From Branchiostoma floridae (Eukaryota; Chordata; Leptocardii; Amphioxiformes; Branchiostomatidae): a stretch of DNA of 64,000 bases. Of this stretch, positions 46,246 to 58,789 are shown in pieces (within the stretch, counting starts at the first letter, position 1; every line of letters starts with the position of its first letter). The translations under genes were made by a program, and so were the position numbers. Where the stretch lies: NCBI RefSeq assembly GCF_000003815.2, contig NC_049993.1, positions 6,116,183 through 6,180,182 of the forward strand, in the 5' to 3' direction. The notes beneath the pieces were generated by a model that saw only the letters and a list, made by a program, of their open reading frames with translations, was not told the DNA's origin and did not search any database.

Positions 46246-49200
46246 ATGGTGAGTTTAGCGCAAATCGTGGGAGGGGGGCACATTTGTATGATATATTTTT
46301 GCCAGGCCAGGGAGGAGGGCGGAGCTGTGGGAGCTTTCGTGACGTCTTTCTTCGTTCTCTGCAATAAAACATTGTATTCTAACAGTTAATTTGGGTGCAA
46401 AACTACGAAAGCTTCACCCTCCTTTTTCAGCACTGGAAACCAGTGCTGAATATGGCTTCAGCACTGGAAACCGAGTGCTGAATGTTCGTCAGCACTGGAA
46501 AACCAGTGCTGACGCGCTCTCAGCACTGGAGACGCCGGCTTCAGCACTGGAAACCGAGTGCTGAATGTTCGTCAGCACTGGAAACCGAGTGCTGACGCTC
46601 TCAGCACTGGAAACGCCGGCTTCAGCACTGGAAACCGAGTGCTGACGAACATTCAGCATTGGAAACCGAGTGCTGAGAGAAGACCCTGAGAGAGCGGGAG
46701 ACTAGACTCTGACATACTAGTATACAGTAGTGCACTTCATAGTTGATTGCGATATGTATGTCAATGATAGAAATACTCTATTTAGTTATATAGAAAGTAG
46801 ATTCCCTCATTTTAGACACATGAGTAGCACTGACAAGTTTATATTTCTCATGCGTTTTGACAAACCGACCATAGCGAAACCCATACAGTCCTACATTTTC
46901 ACTATTACCAAGAAGCGAGAAGAAGCCGAACTTTTGTGTTAGACTAGATTTGTGATACTTTTATATGTATATATCTTGACTTGTTGTGACCCGTACTTAG
47001 CTCGGTTGGGCAAAACTGTACAATAAAGGTCTTCATTCATTCAGTATTATAAATTTGGAGTTACGACACGTCCTTTGCTCGACTCAAGGACGTTATATAA
47101 CGTCCTTGCTCGACTAAAACGTAAGATTGCTGGATTATAAACGTCACCTATCGTTACATTCTGCTCTATAACACCTCTATAACTCTATAACAGTTTTCAT
47201 TTGTCGATTACCTTCGGGGATAATGGAAAATACTCGCGATCGTCGTGACGCTTTCTTTACGTGGGCGGTAATAATAATAAAGTTGTTTGCAATCCCGTTT
47301 TAATGATATCCATTCCTTATACATTTCAATTACACAAAACAACACAAATTCAGGCTTTTTTGCATCTGTATCTATCTTACGTTATATAGCCGGTATTACC
47401 GCCGTTCGGCGTAACACACCAGCTAAAACTGCATAAACTTGAAAAATCATCTTTATTAGTATCGTATATAGTACCGCTTTCAGTACTTTGTATCTATACT
47501 CTATACATACACCAAGTTACACATTAAATTGAATAGCACAACCAAAAGTTTAACTTTATTTTTAATCAGTATACGTCAAGTACCGCTCTCAGCACTAGGA
47601 CACTCCAGTGCTACGTCAAGTACCGCTCTCAGCACTAGGACACTCCAGTGCTCGAAAGACTTCAGCACTGGTTTGAAGAACGTTCCAGTGCTGAAAAGAT
47701 GTCAGCACTCGTTTTCCTGTGCTGAAGATTTCTCAGCACTGGTGTTCCAGTGCTGAAGTGCCCCTGAGCACTGGAAAATCGAGTGCGGAAGGCGAAGCTT
47801 TTGTATATCAGCACTCGGTTCCAGTGCTGACGGCGGTTTCAGCACTGGGTAACCAGTGCTGAGTGACCTTTGACCTGACCCGTCGCCGCCCGGGCCGCGA
47901 GTTCAGCACTGGAGCCGAGTGCTGACGAACATTCAGCACTGGAAAACGTCTTTTCAGCACTGGAAAACGAGTGCTGACGTCTTTTCAGCACTGGAAAACG
48001 AGTGCTGAGGGAGCTTCAGCACTGGAGAAAGGCCGATCAGCACTGGAAAACGAGTGCTGAACATTCTTCAGCACTGGGCGCCGAGTGCTGAGGCCGATTC
48101 GACCATTGTTTTCAGCACTCGGTTCCAGTGCGGAAGGTGAAGCTTTCGTAGACTTGCAATTTGGGTCTCAAAAATGCTCCAACAGTCCAATAATTTTGCT
48201 TGTATAATGATTCACAATTAATTTAATTATATGAGGGTGCACCTGTGTACTGTAGTGTCTCTGTATAGCTGTGTGTTAGTTACTTACTAAGTTACTTGGC
48301 TTGGGTGGAAAACACTGAATATCCAAACTGCTGTGTCTTCAGAGACGTAGCCAGGCTCCAAGCCAGCTGGCTGCAGCCAAACGTAAGCCTGGGGAGGATG
48401 CTGATGAAGACTGGAGACCAAACAAGGTTGGTATCAGGCCGAGGGTAACTTGCACATTATAAAAAATTGTAAATAATAAGAGCTTGTGTAACTGTTATAT
48501 TTTTGTCTTATAAGTTATATGAATTATGAGCCAAAAAAGAATCCGTTGGTGCAGCAACTGCATTGAATCGATGAAAGGACTTCACAGTCACTTAAAATAA
48601 AAGTTCATGATTCTAGATGAGTTGACAATGAATGACTGTGAAGTTGCTAACGTAGACTGACTTACCCAGGAGGTTTTATCAAGATTTGTGTCATCCTATA
48701 ATACATAGAATGTCTGTGTGGCGTAACGGCTAGAGCGTTGGAATCAGAATCAGTAGGTCCCGAGTTCGATACTCACCATGCCCCTGCCCCCATGACAGTG
48801 GAGTGACGCCCACCGAGCCTCACGGCTAATCTGTCTGAAGGTGCCAAAAAACACCTACGGATTTGGTGCTGCCAGTGTGTCAACATCTGCACACTTGCCA
48901 CTAAGACCCGTGAATTTTTTTTTTTTTTTATTTTATTTTTTTTTAATAATAAATAGAAGCAGCTAGGTTTGCCAGAGCATGCTCGGTCAGCAGCTATCCT
49001 CTTTATTACATCCTTCCTGGTCATGTTGCCTGCTTGGAGATTCCTCTCGATGGTAGACTGAGTGTCTGTAGGTCATCTACCATGATCTCTAGATATAGAT
49101 AATAGATGTTTATAGTATAATAAAATTAACAGTTAGCAAGTTACAATGTATCAATAATTATATGACATGTCTATATCATCCTGGCATCTTCTTACTCAAC

Positions 49201-52200
49201 AGGTTGCTAAGAGGAACAAAGCCAAGTCTGATATCGATGATTCTCCATCCAGTCAGTTTATGTCGCCGTACCGACGACCACTGACCCCTATCACCAACCA
49301 GTCTCGTTTCCCAGACTCTTCATCGCATGTGAGTTCTCTTATGTGCATTATTTCAGCTCAGTCTGCCTGGCCTTGGTGCCATCCTATTTAGTTTACAGGA
49401 GCTCCTATACTTTCTCCCTCATACTATAAGTCATAGAATATTTCGTGAGGGACTGAGTATGGGAGCCCCTGTCAACTAAATGGGATGGCACCCAGGCTAA
49501 GAAAAGCTTGCAATCAATTATGGAAAATCGAATTTGTTCATTCATGTGATTGGAAACTTGAGTTTGACACACTCTGCCTTGTTCTTCAGTCTCTGATCAT
49601 TGAATTTCTCCCAACAGGAGGCCTTTATCAGATCAATCCTGTCCAAACCCTTCAAGATTCCTATCCCTAATTACAAAGGTTAGTGTGAAGGTTTTTACTA
49701 AGTCTTGTTAATTCAAAGTTTTGAAGTCAAGCATGTTTCAAGAGGTTACTACTGCAGCACTGCAAGGTTTTATGTGATATAACATTATAATTTTGTATTC
49801 TGAATCTGTCTTTCTCGCAAACTCTCTGCAAGTGACAAGGTCCAAGGGAAAAGCTGTACATAACAGATTTTCTGAGAAAATGTTGGTCTTAAGTCAGAAA
49901 AACTTGTACACTTTACTACAAACTTGTTTGAAGGAAGATCTTTTGGATGATGTATCATCACAGTATAATGTTGTCGTATTGCAATAGTGAAGACTTGTCT
50001 TTATGCGCTCAGGTCCCACATTAAAAGGATCACTAGGCATCCGCAGACAGGGAACTCGGCGGGCGCTTCATGACCCTGAAGAGGAGGGAGCTCTTGTTCT
50101 GTACCACCCTCCACAGCTGTCAGCTCAGGAGGCTCTGAAAGTAGACCTGTGAGTTGTCATGGCTTCTCATCTATTCACTGAATCAGTTGCATGGTAAGAA
50201 AAAAGCCATGGTTATCCACTATGTGGTGAATGATGCAGCAGTACTTTAGTCAGAGGTTGTTTTCAAAAGCTATGAGTATGACAATAAAAAATCAGATAAG
50301 AAAATGTGAGCTAAATTTTTTCAAAAAGACAATTGAACAATCTACAAATGTGTTACAAAAAAAGTTAATACCTAATGCTAAGTCTTCAACATCTTGATGA
50401 TAGCTTTTTGACAAGGCTGATGTTTTGTGAAACTTTGACTCTATAAACATGTATTTTGTATACTTGTACTGATACCGTTCTCTGCATTCTTGTATGGTTA
50501 TAGTTATGTATGTATGTATCTATGATGTTACTATACTTTCAATACTAATTATTCTTTCATTTTTTTATTTGTTTAGAGAAAAGCATCCTGTTCATGGTAA
50601 GTGATGTCCTTCCATTTTTGCTAATTTGAACATAGCTTGGCTTGTCTTTTCATAGCAAACTGGATTAATTCTTCTGATCCCATACCTGGTCTCATGACTC
50701 CAGGAAGACTAATGATGCAGTCTGAATTGTAATCACTAATGGAGATCTTTTGAATAAACAATAAACATGCAAACTGTTGTCTAAAATGTGCCACAGGTGT
50801 ATCTTATTAGATTGAATTATCAGTAGATAAGAATAACCATCCCATCTGCCCCCAGTTGTTGTAGACCCTGTCCTGTGCTGTGTGCTGCGGCCTCACCAGA
50901 GGGAGGGGGTGAAGTTCATGTGGGACTGTGTGACGGGAGAGAGGATCCCCGGCAGCCAGGGGTGCATCATGGCTGATGAAATGGTAAAAGAAAATGTTTA
51001 TTTGTACGTGAAATACCAATACGTCTACTTGGAGCAAAGATGGCATGTGGTTTCCTCGCATATTTGCACATTCTCGCATTGTAAGATCAACAATGGATAC
51101 TCCTGTAATGTAATCTGTGGTTTGAAAGGAGGTTTTTTTTATGGAATCACAAAGTTTAAATCACCTCTCCTTTAGGTCCTGGCTTTCCTACAACTTGAAA
51201 TGATAGAAATAGAATGTTTCTTGGCATTAACCTTTTTAAATGTGTAGGGATAGGCTATCTGACATTCTGTTCTTTTTTCTTCAGGGTTTAGGCAAGACTC
51301 TTCAATGTATCACTCTCCTCTGGACATTACTAGTGAGCATTCTGATTTATATTTGCAAATCTCTAACTTGCATACATGTATAATAAAGTCTGAATAATTA
51401 CTTAAAGACTTAAACACAGATTGCAAATTTCCATAAGGTTTTCTTTTGTTATCACTCAGTTAGATTAATCCCCTTGATTTCCTTGTGTGTTTCTAACATT
51501 TCCCTTTTATTTTCTTACAGAAACAAAGCCCTGATGGTAAGTACTGTTTACACTTAGCTGTTGATCTGCTTTATTTCAAATTATTTGACTTTCTGCGTCA
51601 GTTGAATATCATGCTGTGACATTTATGGTGATGCTGATATTCAAAATTTGTGTCTAAAACAGCCAAGCCAACAATAGACAAAGCCATAGTTGTGACACCA
51701 TCCAGTTTAGTCAAGGTAGGTTACCATGATTTATTTTCTATTATGGATTTACATTAAGATATGTGTGAGTTTTTAAGCTTTGGTGAAATTTTCTGTGGAC
51801 TGTAGTGTTTCTCTGGATAAAATGTGTGTCAAACTATAACATATGTCTGTATGCCACTTATTTGTTGTATTGTTTTGTCGATTTCTTTAATTAAGTTTTA
51901 AATTTCTTATCCCATCCATACTTCAGAATTGGTACAATGAGATCAACAAGTGGCTGGGCACCAGGGTCAATGCCCTCGCTATTGACTCTGGCTCCAAGGA
52001 CCAGATAGACAGGAATCTTGGTATGTGAAGATTTATTATAACATGAGTGTGGACTATATCAAGGTCTTGTTTTTGGTTTCAAAGTTTAACACATTAACAA
52101 CAGCCACATCATTTCACACTGTTGTAAAACTAGAATCAAATAAGATACAAATGGATTAGTTCCGCTGCAGTTCCGTATAAGTAGTTATGCTGTAGTACCA

Positions 52201-55200
52201 AAACAAGGCGCTAGGGGGCCAAAAATGTCAAGGTCAAGGCTTCAAGGTCTACCCATTTACCAAATATCAATCCAACCCATTCAGGTAGAGTTATGCTGTT
52301 CATCCACATACACACAATGCACACATACAAACACTACCAAAAACATAACCGTCTTGTAGAAGGTAACTAGAGTAAGAAGTCTCTGATGCAATTACTTCCT
52401 TCAAAAATTGATTGACTGATAACTGCTAGACTGGCATTGTGTAGTGTGCTGCCAACTAGAAAGATAACTGCAGCTGCAACCTGTTCATTGTAGTGATTGG
52501 GTAAGGACAGTGCACCTAGCTACTGTTTCCATTTTTACTACAGTACTACTACTATTACTGTCAGTCAGTATATGCAGACTATGACTCTACGCAACGGTAG
52601 TAAACGACAATAGATACTACAATATACAAATATCTGTCAGTAGTAGTTCAGTTGTACATTATCATTTGTAATCATTGCCATTTGATTTCCCTATTTACCA
52701 GTTGCAAAAATACCAAAAATAGATAAATTTAATGTATTTCTTTCCCTTTATAGACAGTTTCATGTCCCAGCAGGGCAGGCGTGTTTCCTCCCCTATCCTC
52801 ATCATCTCGTACGAGACATTCCGGCTCCACGCTGCTGTTCTACACAGGGGCCCGATCGGACTGGTTATATGTGACGAGGTACAGATAAGTTTTATGGTTT
52901 CCTCCAAACATAATACTGTAAATGCATTTAGGTGAGGATGGTGGGGATTTAATCTCGCCGCAGCGGAAAAGTGGAGTGTTGGCGGTGGTTTTGAATTCGC
53001 GGTAGAGCAATCCCGTAAACTTAGTTACAGTACTGTACTGTAGTCGCACATTGTATTATAAATATTCAAAGTGGTTTTAAGTTTGCAGTTCAGCGGCCAC
53101 CGCGAAAACCAGGAATATGAAACCACCGCGGAAGTTTCTGCATTTACAGTATATCAGCAGTGTTTTTTCATTAGTATTACATGAACTAGTAGGGAAATTG
53201 ACTGACTTTGCCGACAAATTCTATACCTTATCTCTTTCAATGATAACATTGTATTTAGTACAACAGCAGATTGAATGGAGAAGACAGAAATGTTAAATAT
53301 TGGTGGTTGTTAAGCTTACTATTCTTTTTCCACATTGAGGTGTAATCAGCATCTTTAGAACAAGCTGCAGTACTCCCTTCTATGACAGGAGGCACTATTA
53401 ACAGGTTGTTGATGTAGTGGTCAATAGACAGCAGTTTTGGAAAAGTTGTAAGAGGGGAGTATTCAGTATATGCTTATCAGGGCTCGAAATACCACCTGCA
53501 TATGCATGTTAGTGCAGGTAAAATTGGAGCTGTGGAGGTATTTATGGCGTCTACCTGCACCTAACCTGCACACCCAACTACATAAATGTCCTATGATGAA
53601 GGTGTATTGTGGATTGTTCTTAGCCTTATTGGCTGTTACCTGTAATGTATAAACGAGAAAAAAAAGTGGTTCCTGAACAATTTTAGTATGATCTATACTT
53701 CCTAAGTTCAAAGTGATGCAGGTAAGATTTGTCTGGTGCAGGTAATTTTCAATGTTACCTGCACCAGTGCAGGTATGCAGAAAAAAGTATTTCGAGCCCT
53801 GCTTATGAATGTTAGCTTTCTAAAGTAACCTCTGTTTTTTCCTGTTGCAGGGCCACCGGCTAAAGAACTGTGAGAACCTGACGTACCAGGCGCTGAGTGG
53901 GCTGAAGTGCAGGAGACGGGTGTTGCTATCGGGCACACCCATCCAGAACGATCTCCTGGAATACTTCAGTCTGGTGCACTTTGTCAACACTGGTATCCTG
54001 GGTAGGTGTAGCGGGGTTCGAAATGATTTTGTTTATTATTGTTATTATTATCACCATCTGATAAATGAAGTTTGTGCTTACCTAATAAATAACTCTTCAG
54101 ATAGAAGGAAAGATCTCGCACAAGTCATTAAGCGTTTTGCCTACTTTCTGTTGTTATTTCTATCTGTCATTATTTTGTACAATGTTTTATCTTCATGTAA
54201 ATAAATGAAGTGAAATCGAATCAAAATAATTGAAGTTTCATCTGATTGGTAACTAAATCATTTAAATGGATGATAATTTTTTTTCTTGCGCAGCCAAAAG
54301 GAATTACACACCATGTAGGCTAACATTTCAGACGGCTTTCCACTATCTCTCTCAGGTCAATAATGCATTCAACAACATTGGCGGCTGCCTTTTTCTTTGC
54401 TTCTTGATTACAATTTTACCTTGATATTCTTGAAACTCTGATGCACTTGACTTTTCAGGCACAGCACAAGAGTTTAAGAAGCGATTTGAGACGCCAATCT
54501 TACGCGGTCGAGATGCAAGCGCCTCGGATAAGGACCAGAAGAGGGGAGAAGAAAAACTCAAGGAGGTAATCTTATTCTACCAATGCAGCTAGTCAAGTGA
54601 TAGTAGTATCCAGAAGTAGTATCCAGTATGATACTACTGCTGGGGTCCCTGACATAGGGTTGGGCAGCAGTCAACTAGTCTTCACACTGCACATCTATGC
54701 AGATCTGTCTAGCGGGCTCACCCTCATTGGAAACCCCCCCCTGAAGTCGCTACTTACACGTTCCATCCAGGATATCCTTGGTCTGTGCTGCCAACATCTT
54801 TTACACAAACCTCTATTTTTGATCTCTGGTCTTCACTTAAATAATCACATGAATATGAAGAATGTTGTTGTTTTTGTTAACAGCTGTTGGACATTGTTGA
54901 CCGCTGCATCATCAGGAGAACGGCCTCCATCCTGTCCAAGTACCTGCCAGTTAAGAGTACGTACAACTAGACATTCTATGGATAACAAAGTTGATCTGTA
55001 CACAAGCTGTAAGTTCTTACATAGTTGATATTTTAGTGACAGTGTGTCACCTTCTTCAGGGCAATACTGCATGGCACTGTAGCTGTTCTACATGGCACTG
55101 TAGCTGTTCTACATGGCACTGTAGCTGTTCTACATGGCACTGTAGCTAGGTGGGGCTGCTGCAATATGCAGAATGTGATCCCAACCATGAATGAGATTAC

Positions 55201-58200
55201 ATTCCTGATCAATAGACATTCTGTGTTAACTGTGTCTATCAACATAGTACCTACAGTACTGCTTTGTTGGAAACAAATAATGAATAATGATGTCATTAGC
55301 AAATTGGATTCAGTAGTTATTTTACTTCTTAAACTAGACTGGAAACTTTTTGAGGTCAGTCAAGTCATGAAGGAATGTTGTACAAGTTAGTATTTTGCAT
55401 TTTAGCATTTGTGTTGAGATGCCCATGTTGTTACATGTATGTCACATGGACTTTCTTCTCCTCTGTAGTTGAGCAGGTGGTTTGTTGTCGACTGACACCC
55501 CTACAGACTGCTCTTTACAAGCACATGGTACAGTCTAAACTGGTGCAGGCTCAACTGGACAAGTCCAAGTCAGGGAAGGTGACGGGGTCCGCCTTCACTG
55601 CCATCACCCAGCTGAAGAAACTCTGCAATCGTGAGTGCAACCAGTCCTTCAGACTACAAGTTATTGCCTTTACAAGTGAAGTTATCGTCACCATTCTTGC
55701 TGTATTTCTAGGTTTACATGGTATCAGAATGACCCAAATAGTTGTGGATGTTAACTTAGTTATGTGCGAATGTGTGGGCTTGGCCCAAGAACACACTCAA
55801 TGATCTTATATTAATGTTGATTTGACTGCCCTAGCATAGTCCTCTCACACTGCAGTTTACAAGCAAGTTAACTCTGCAAAGCAAAATATTGAGCACACTG
55901 AGAAAACTAATCTATATCTACTGAGTGCTAGGATAGTAATGCTAAATCCATTTTCTTTTTATAGATCCTTCATTGATTTATGAGAAATGTCTGGAGGGTG
56001 ATGAAGGGTTAGATGGAGCTCTGGATCTGTTCCCAGAGAAGTATAGTCCCAAACACATCCAGCCAGAGCTGTCAGGTAATGGTTTCTTTATTGTACCTAC
56101 CTGTTAGTTAACTGGAAAAAAACAGACTGGAATGTGTAATGTGCAGCTCTACTACTGTTGTTAGAGTTGGACTAAATCAAGCTAAGAAGTGAGTAACTAT
56201 ATGTTTACTAAGATGATAGGATAAAAGGTTGGCAAATTCCCATTATAATGTTAGCACTAACTTTATGAATAATGCACCCTTGCCTTAGTAACACTACTAG
56301 TATGCTAAAATGTCATCACCCTGACCCCCAGGTAAGATGCTGGTGTTGGATTACATCCTGGCCATGACGAAGAGTAAAACCTCAGACAAGGTCGTCCTGG
56401 TCTCCAACTACACACAGACGCTGGACCTGTTTGAGAAGTTGTGCCGATCCAGAGGGTAAGTGATGACGTCTTTGAAAATACAGATATCAAAAGCTGTGTT
56501 GTTGGTCCAAGCTGATCAGTGAACTCTACATGCTGTCCCAAGTCCACTCCCACATGTAAGTTGTGTTTTGGAAAGTGTAGCCTGGAAACCCATACAGTCC
56601 TGGACTCCAGGTCTTCGGCTTCAGTAAGTCCTCCAAAGAAACTTTCACTGGATGCCCCTAAGGAAAGCCTGAAAGTTTACCTGGCTAAAGTCTGGCTTCC
56701 ATGTTATGGAAGCTGGGGGCATGTAGGGCATTGATAACACAAGTTGTATTTCTTTATGAACTTACTGAAGTGAGGCTTACATACATTATTGCCTCTGTCC
56801 ATTTGCAGCTACCTGTATGTGCGTCTGGATGGATCTATGACCATCAAGAAAAGGGCAAAGGTTGTGGAGAGGTTTAACAACCCCAGTGTGAGTACTTTTA
56901 CTGAACAGAACATTGTGAAAGTGATCTTGAACCAGTTTACCAGAACATAAAAATTTCAATAGATAGCTAAGCTTGTGACTTTTCTACTTGCAGGGACAGA
57001 GAAGACAGGTTTATTGTACCAAGGAAATTCCTCAAGCTCTTTTTGACGAGTACAAAGCATAGTGGACCCTGGCTTAGCAACCTGTCTTACAGACTGCAAC
57101 CCTTTCCAGTTGCTCATAACTAGAACTGTCATAGTTGAAGATATTAAAGAATTATTTTTAGCCTGGTTTAAAACTCCTAGTAAGAGATACACGTAAAAGT
57201 TTGTGAAATAAGTTGATTGAGAACCATGTTTTAAGCAGTTTTCATTTGCTGACAATTCTTTAAAGCCAATATCCTTATTATTCTCATTCTATAACAACCA
57301 AGCATTAAGCATTGGATTCAGGAGAGCACCTATTTTGTAGGAACTGATTTATATCAAATATTTCATTTATTGTTGTTTTTTCTTCATTTGCAGAGCCCTG
57401 AGTTCATCTTCATGTTGAGCAGTAAGGCAGGAGGCTGTGGGCTGAATCTGATTGGTGCTAACCGACTGGTGATGTTCGACCCTGACTGGAACCCAGCTAA
57501 TGATGAGCAGGCCATGGCACGGGTGTGGCGTGACGGCCAGAAGAAACAGTGTTATATCTACAGATTACTAGCAGTGAGTACAAACTGATGAACTGATAAG
57601 GAAAGTAACATGCTGTAGATTAAAGTTTGTGGCATGGTGAGATCTACAGTCTGTAATATCTTTGAGTTTGTCATTGAAACAATGGTAGCAGCACAATGGA
57701 AGACAGATTATATGTTTACAATCTACCTTTTGATGAGCTTTTATAATGAGAGGTCCTCAGTTGGAGTTTGCAAAGAATGCACACTTAATTGTAACAATTG
57801 ATACAGTCAAACCTGCAGAAGTGAGCGCCTCTGCTTAAGGTATAATCATCACCTAGTTACCACTTTTTGGTGGTCCCATACTAGTTAATTTTTTATACTG
57901 GCACAAGCATTAAGAATCCTGTCTATATGGTCCCCCGTCCACATCGACAAGATTTTATTGGTTCCCTCAGTCAGTCTTACTCTTAGTGGGCAGCGTTAAC
58001 CGGCACTGGTACTTTGTTTCCAGACTGGTACGATAGAGGAGAAGATATTCCAGCGGCAGGCGCACAAGAAGGCGCTGAGCAGCTGTGTGGTGGATCAGGA
58101 GGAAGACGTGGATCGCCACTTCTCATTGGACGAGCTGCGGGACCTCTTCCCGTTAAACGAGGACACCATCAGCGACACGCACGACAAGTGAGGATCTCTT

Positions 58201-58789
58201 GCCTTACCTTGTTCTCCAGCAAATTTGATTAAAACGTTTTCTTCTTTAGCAGGAAAGCTCATCTGTGTTGGTACGATCTATGTTGGAGTTTATAATATTC
58301 ATTCAACACTAACAAATTGCTTACCTCAAATTTTGTCAGACATCCGTTTTCCTCTTTGTTTGTATCTGTAAACCACCCTAAGTCTTAACACACCAGTTTT
58401 TGTTTGTTGTACAGATTGTGCAAGACAAGACTTTTATAATATTTATCCCCTTAGCCTAGGAAGGAGCCCTACTCTTATGAATAAGTGTGATGGATTTTTT
58501 TCATGCTCAAGATGTGACAAGGGGCGTCAAGGAGGACATCTTGATCTTATCGTCTGTAATTGACACCTCGTCCATGCCTCCCTCTAGGTTCAAATGTCGT
58601 CGCTGTGTGAACAGAATCCAGGTGCGGCCGCCGCCCGACGACTCGGACTGCAACAGCGACCTCTCGCAGTGGCATCACGCGGCAGATAAACGGGGGCTTC
58701 AGGACCTCATGCTCAAGGCATGCTGGGATGCAGCTGTGACCTTCACCTTCCATCACAGGTCACACGAAGAACAGAGGGGTGTGGTGTGA
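46246..58789 (+). CDS. RAD54L: RAD54-like DNA repair and recombination ATPase
   Basis: RAD54 is a Swi2/Snf2 double-stranded-DNA translocase that works with RAD51 in homologous recombination in the nucleus. Exons: 46246-46248, 48343-48426, 49203-49328, 49618-49678, 50013-50148, 50577-50596, 50856-50983, 51285-51332, 51521-51536, 51663-51715, 51927-52020, 52754-52878, 53851-54001, 54459-54565, 54884-54956, 55469-55630, 55965-56075, 56332-56455, 56809-56887, 57394-57573, 58024-58187, 58588-58789. The frame is 2247 nt, 748 residues (human 747). Features: N-terminal [10 protein letters not shown]; helicase motif I GLGKT at 187-191; motif II DEGH at 297-300; motif [27 protein letters not shown]; motif [17 protein letters not shown]; motif [14 protein letters not shown]-terminal [10 protein letters not shown]. 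The initiator ATG is alone in its exon; two exons are only 20 and 16 nt. No stop or frameshift seen. Confidence 0.97.
46428..46680. repeat. Palindromic CAGCACT array, left
   Basis: About nine units of roughly 28 bp, each containing CAGCACTGG, a few A residues, and CCGAGTGCTG or CCAGTGCTG. CAGCACT pairs with AGTGCTG, so each unit can form a hairpin. Some units lack the second arm (ACGCCGGCT instead). Confidence 0.9.
46700..47045 (+). mobile_element. LINE 3' tail inside the hairpin-array transposon
   Basis: The frame 46730-46942 has the [17 protein letters not shown] type of Cys/His motif seen at the C-terminal end of LINE reverse transcriptases. It is followed by AATAAAGGTCTTCATTCATT, the same style of 3' end as the LINE at 11040. 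A 5'-truncated insertion. Confidence 0.65.
47592..48131. repeat. Palindromic CAGCACT array, right
   Basis: About twenty or more units of CAGCACT..AGTGCTG hairpins with variable loops and spacers. A perfect tandem duplicate of about 38 bp (TACGTCAAGTACCGCTCTCA and on) starts it at about 47573-47650. An internal copy of the GAAGCTTTTG end motif occurs near 47793-47803. Confidence 0.9.
48706..48955 (+). mobile_element. tRNA-derived SINE
   Basis: TGGCGTAACGGCTAGAGCG (48719-48737) is a good A box and GGTCCCGAGTTCGATACTC (48756-48774) a good B box. A 130-bp body and a T-rich tail (about 48909-48950) follow. The tRNA fold downstream is not complete, so this is a SINE and not a working tRNA gene. 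Confidence 0.75.
49365..49499. repeat. Foldback repeat in RAD54L intron, GCCTGG..GTGCCATCC arms
   Basis: GGTGCCATCCTATTTAGTTT is mirrored by AACTAAATGGGATGGCACC; inner GGAGCTCC / GGAGCCCC words also pair. Confidence 0.6.
52914..53151. mobile_element. TACTGTAAATGCA MITE, copy in RAD54L intron
   Basis: TACTGTAAATGCATTTAGG at the left and TGCATTTACAGTA at the right, with ACCACCGCG-type words inside. Same family as 29137-29348. It begins 35 bp after an exon end. Confidence 0.75.
53478..53801. mobile_element. CAGGGCTCGAAAT-type MITE, TSD CTTAT
   Basis: Starts CAGGGCTCGAAATACC and ends GTATTTCGAGCCCTG. CTTAT flanks both sides (53473-53477 and 53802-53806). The ends carry repeated GTGCAGGTA words. 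324 bp, 49 bp before the next RAD54L exon. Confidence 0.85.
55070..55147. repeat. 21-bp tandem repeat in RAD54L intron
   Basis: CATGGCACTGTAGCTGTTCTA occurs three times in perfect tandem, plus a partial fourth copy. Confidence 0.9.

Larger units (their letters stand above)
46396..48158. mobile_element. 1.76-kb DNA transposon built of CAGCACT hairpin arrays, in RAD54L intron 1
   Basis: The left end reads TGCAAAACTACGAAAGCTTC; the right end, inverted, reads TGCAAGTCTACGAAAGCTTC. Both continue into CACC. ATTTGGG occurs on both sides (46389-46395 and 48159-48165), or AATTTGGG if the shared A is counted, giving a 7-8 bp target duplication. Inside are two arrays of palindromic units (46428-46680 and 47592-48131) and a LINE 3' tail. 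No transposase frame is visible, so it should be non-autonomous. The superfamily is unclear; hAT- or P-like duplication length is compatible. Confidence 0.85.

Noticed and set aside
46428..48131. CRISPR-like array of short palindromic repeats
   Set aside because: Units vary in length and spacing, lie inside a transposon with inverted ends in an animal intron, and there are no cas genes.
48719..48790. Functional tRNA gene
   Set aside because: A and B boxes are present but a full cloverleaf with acceptor stem is not, and a SINE body and T-rich tail follow.
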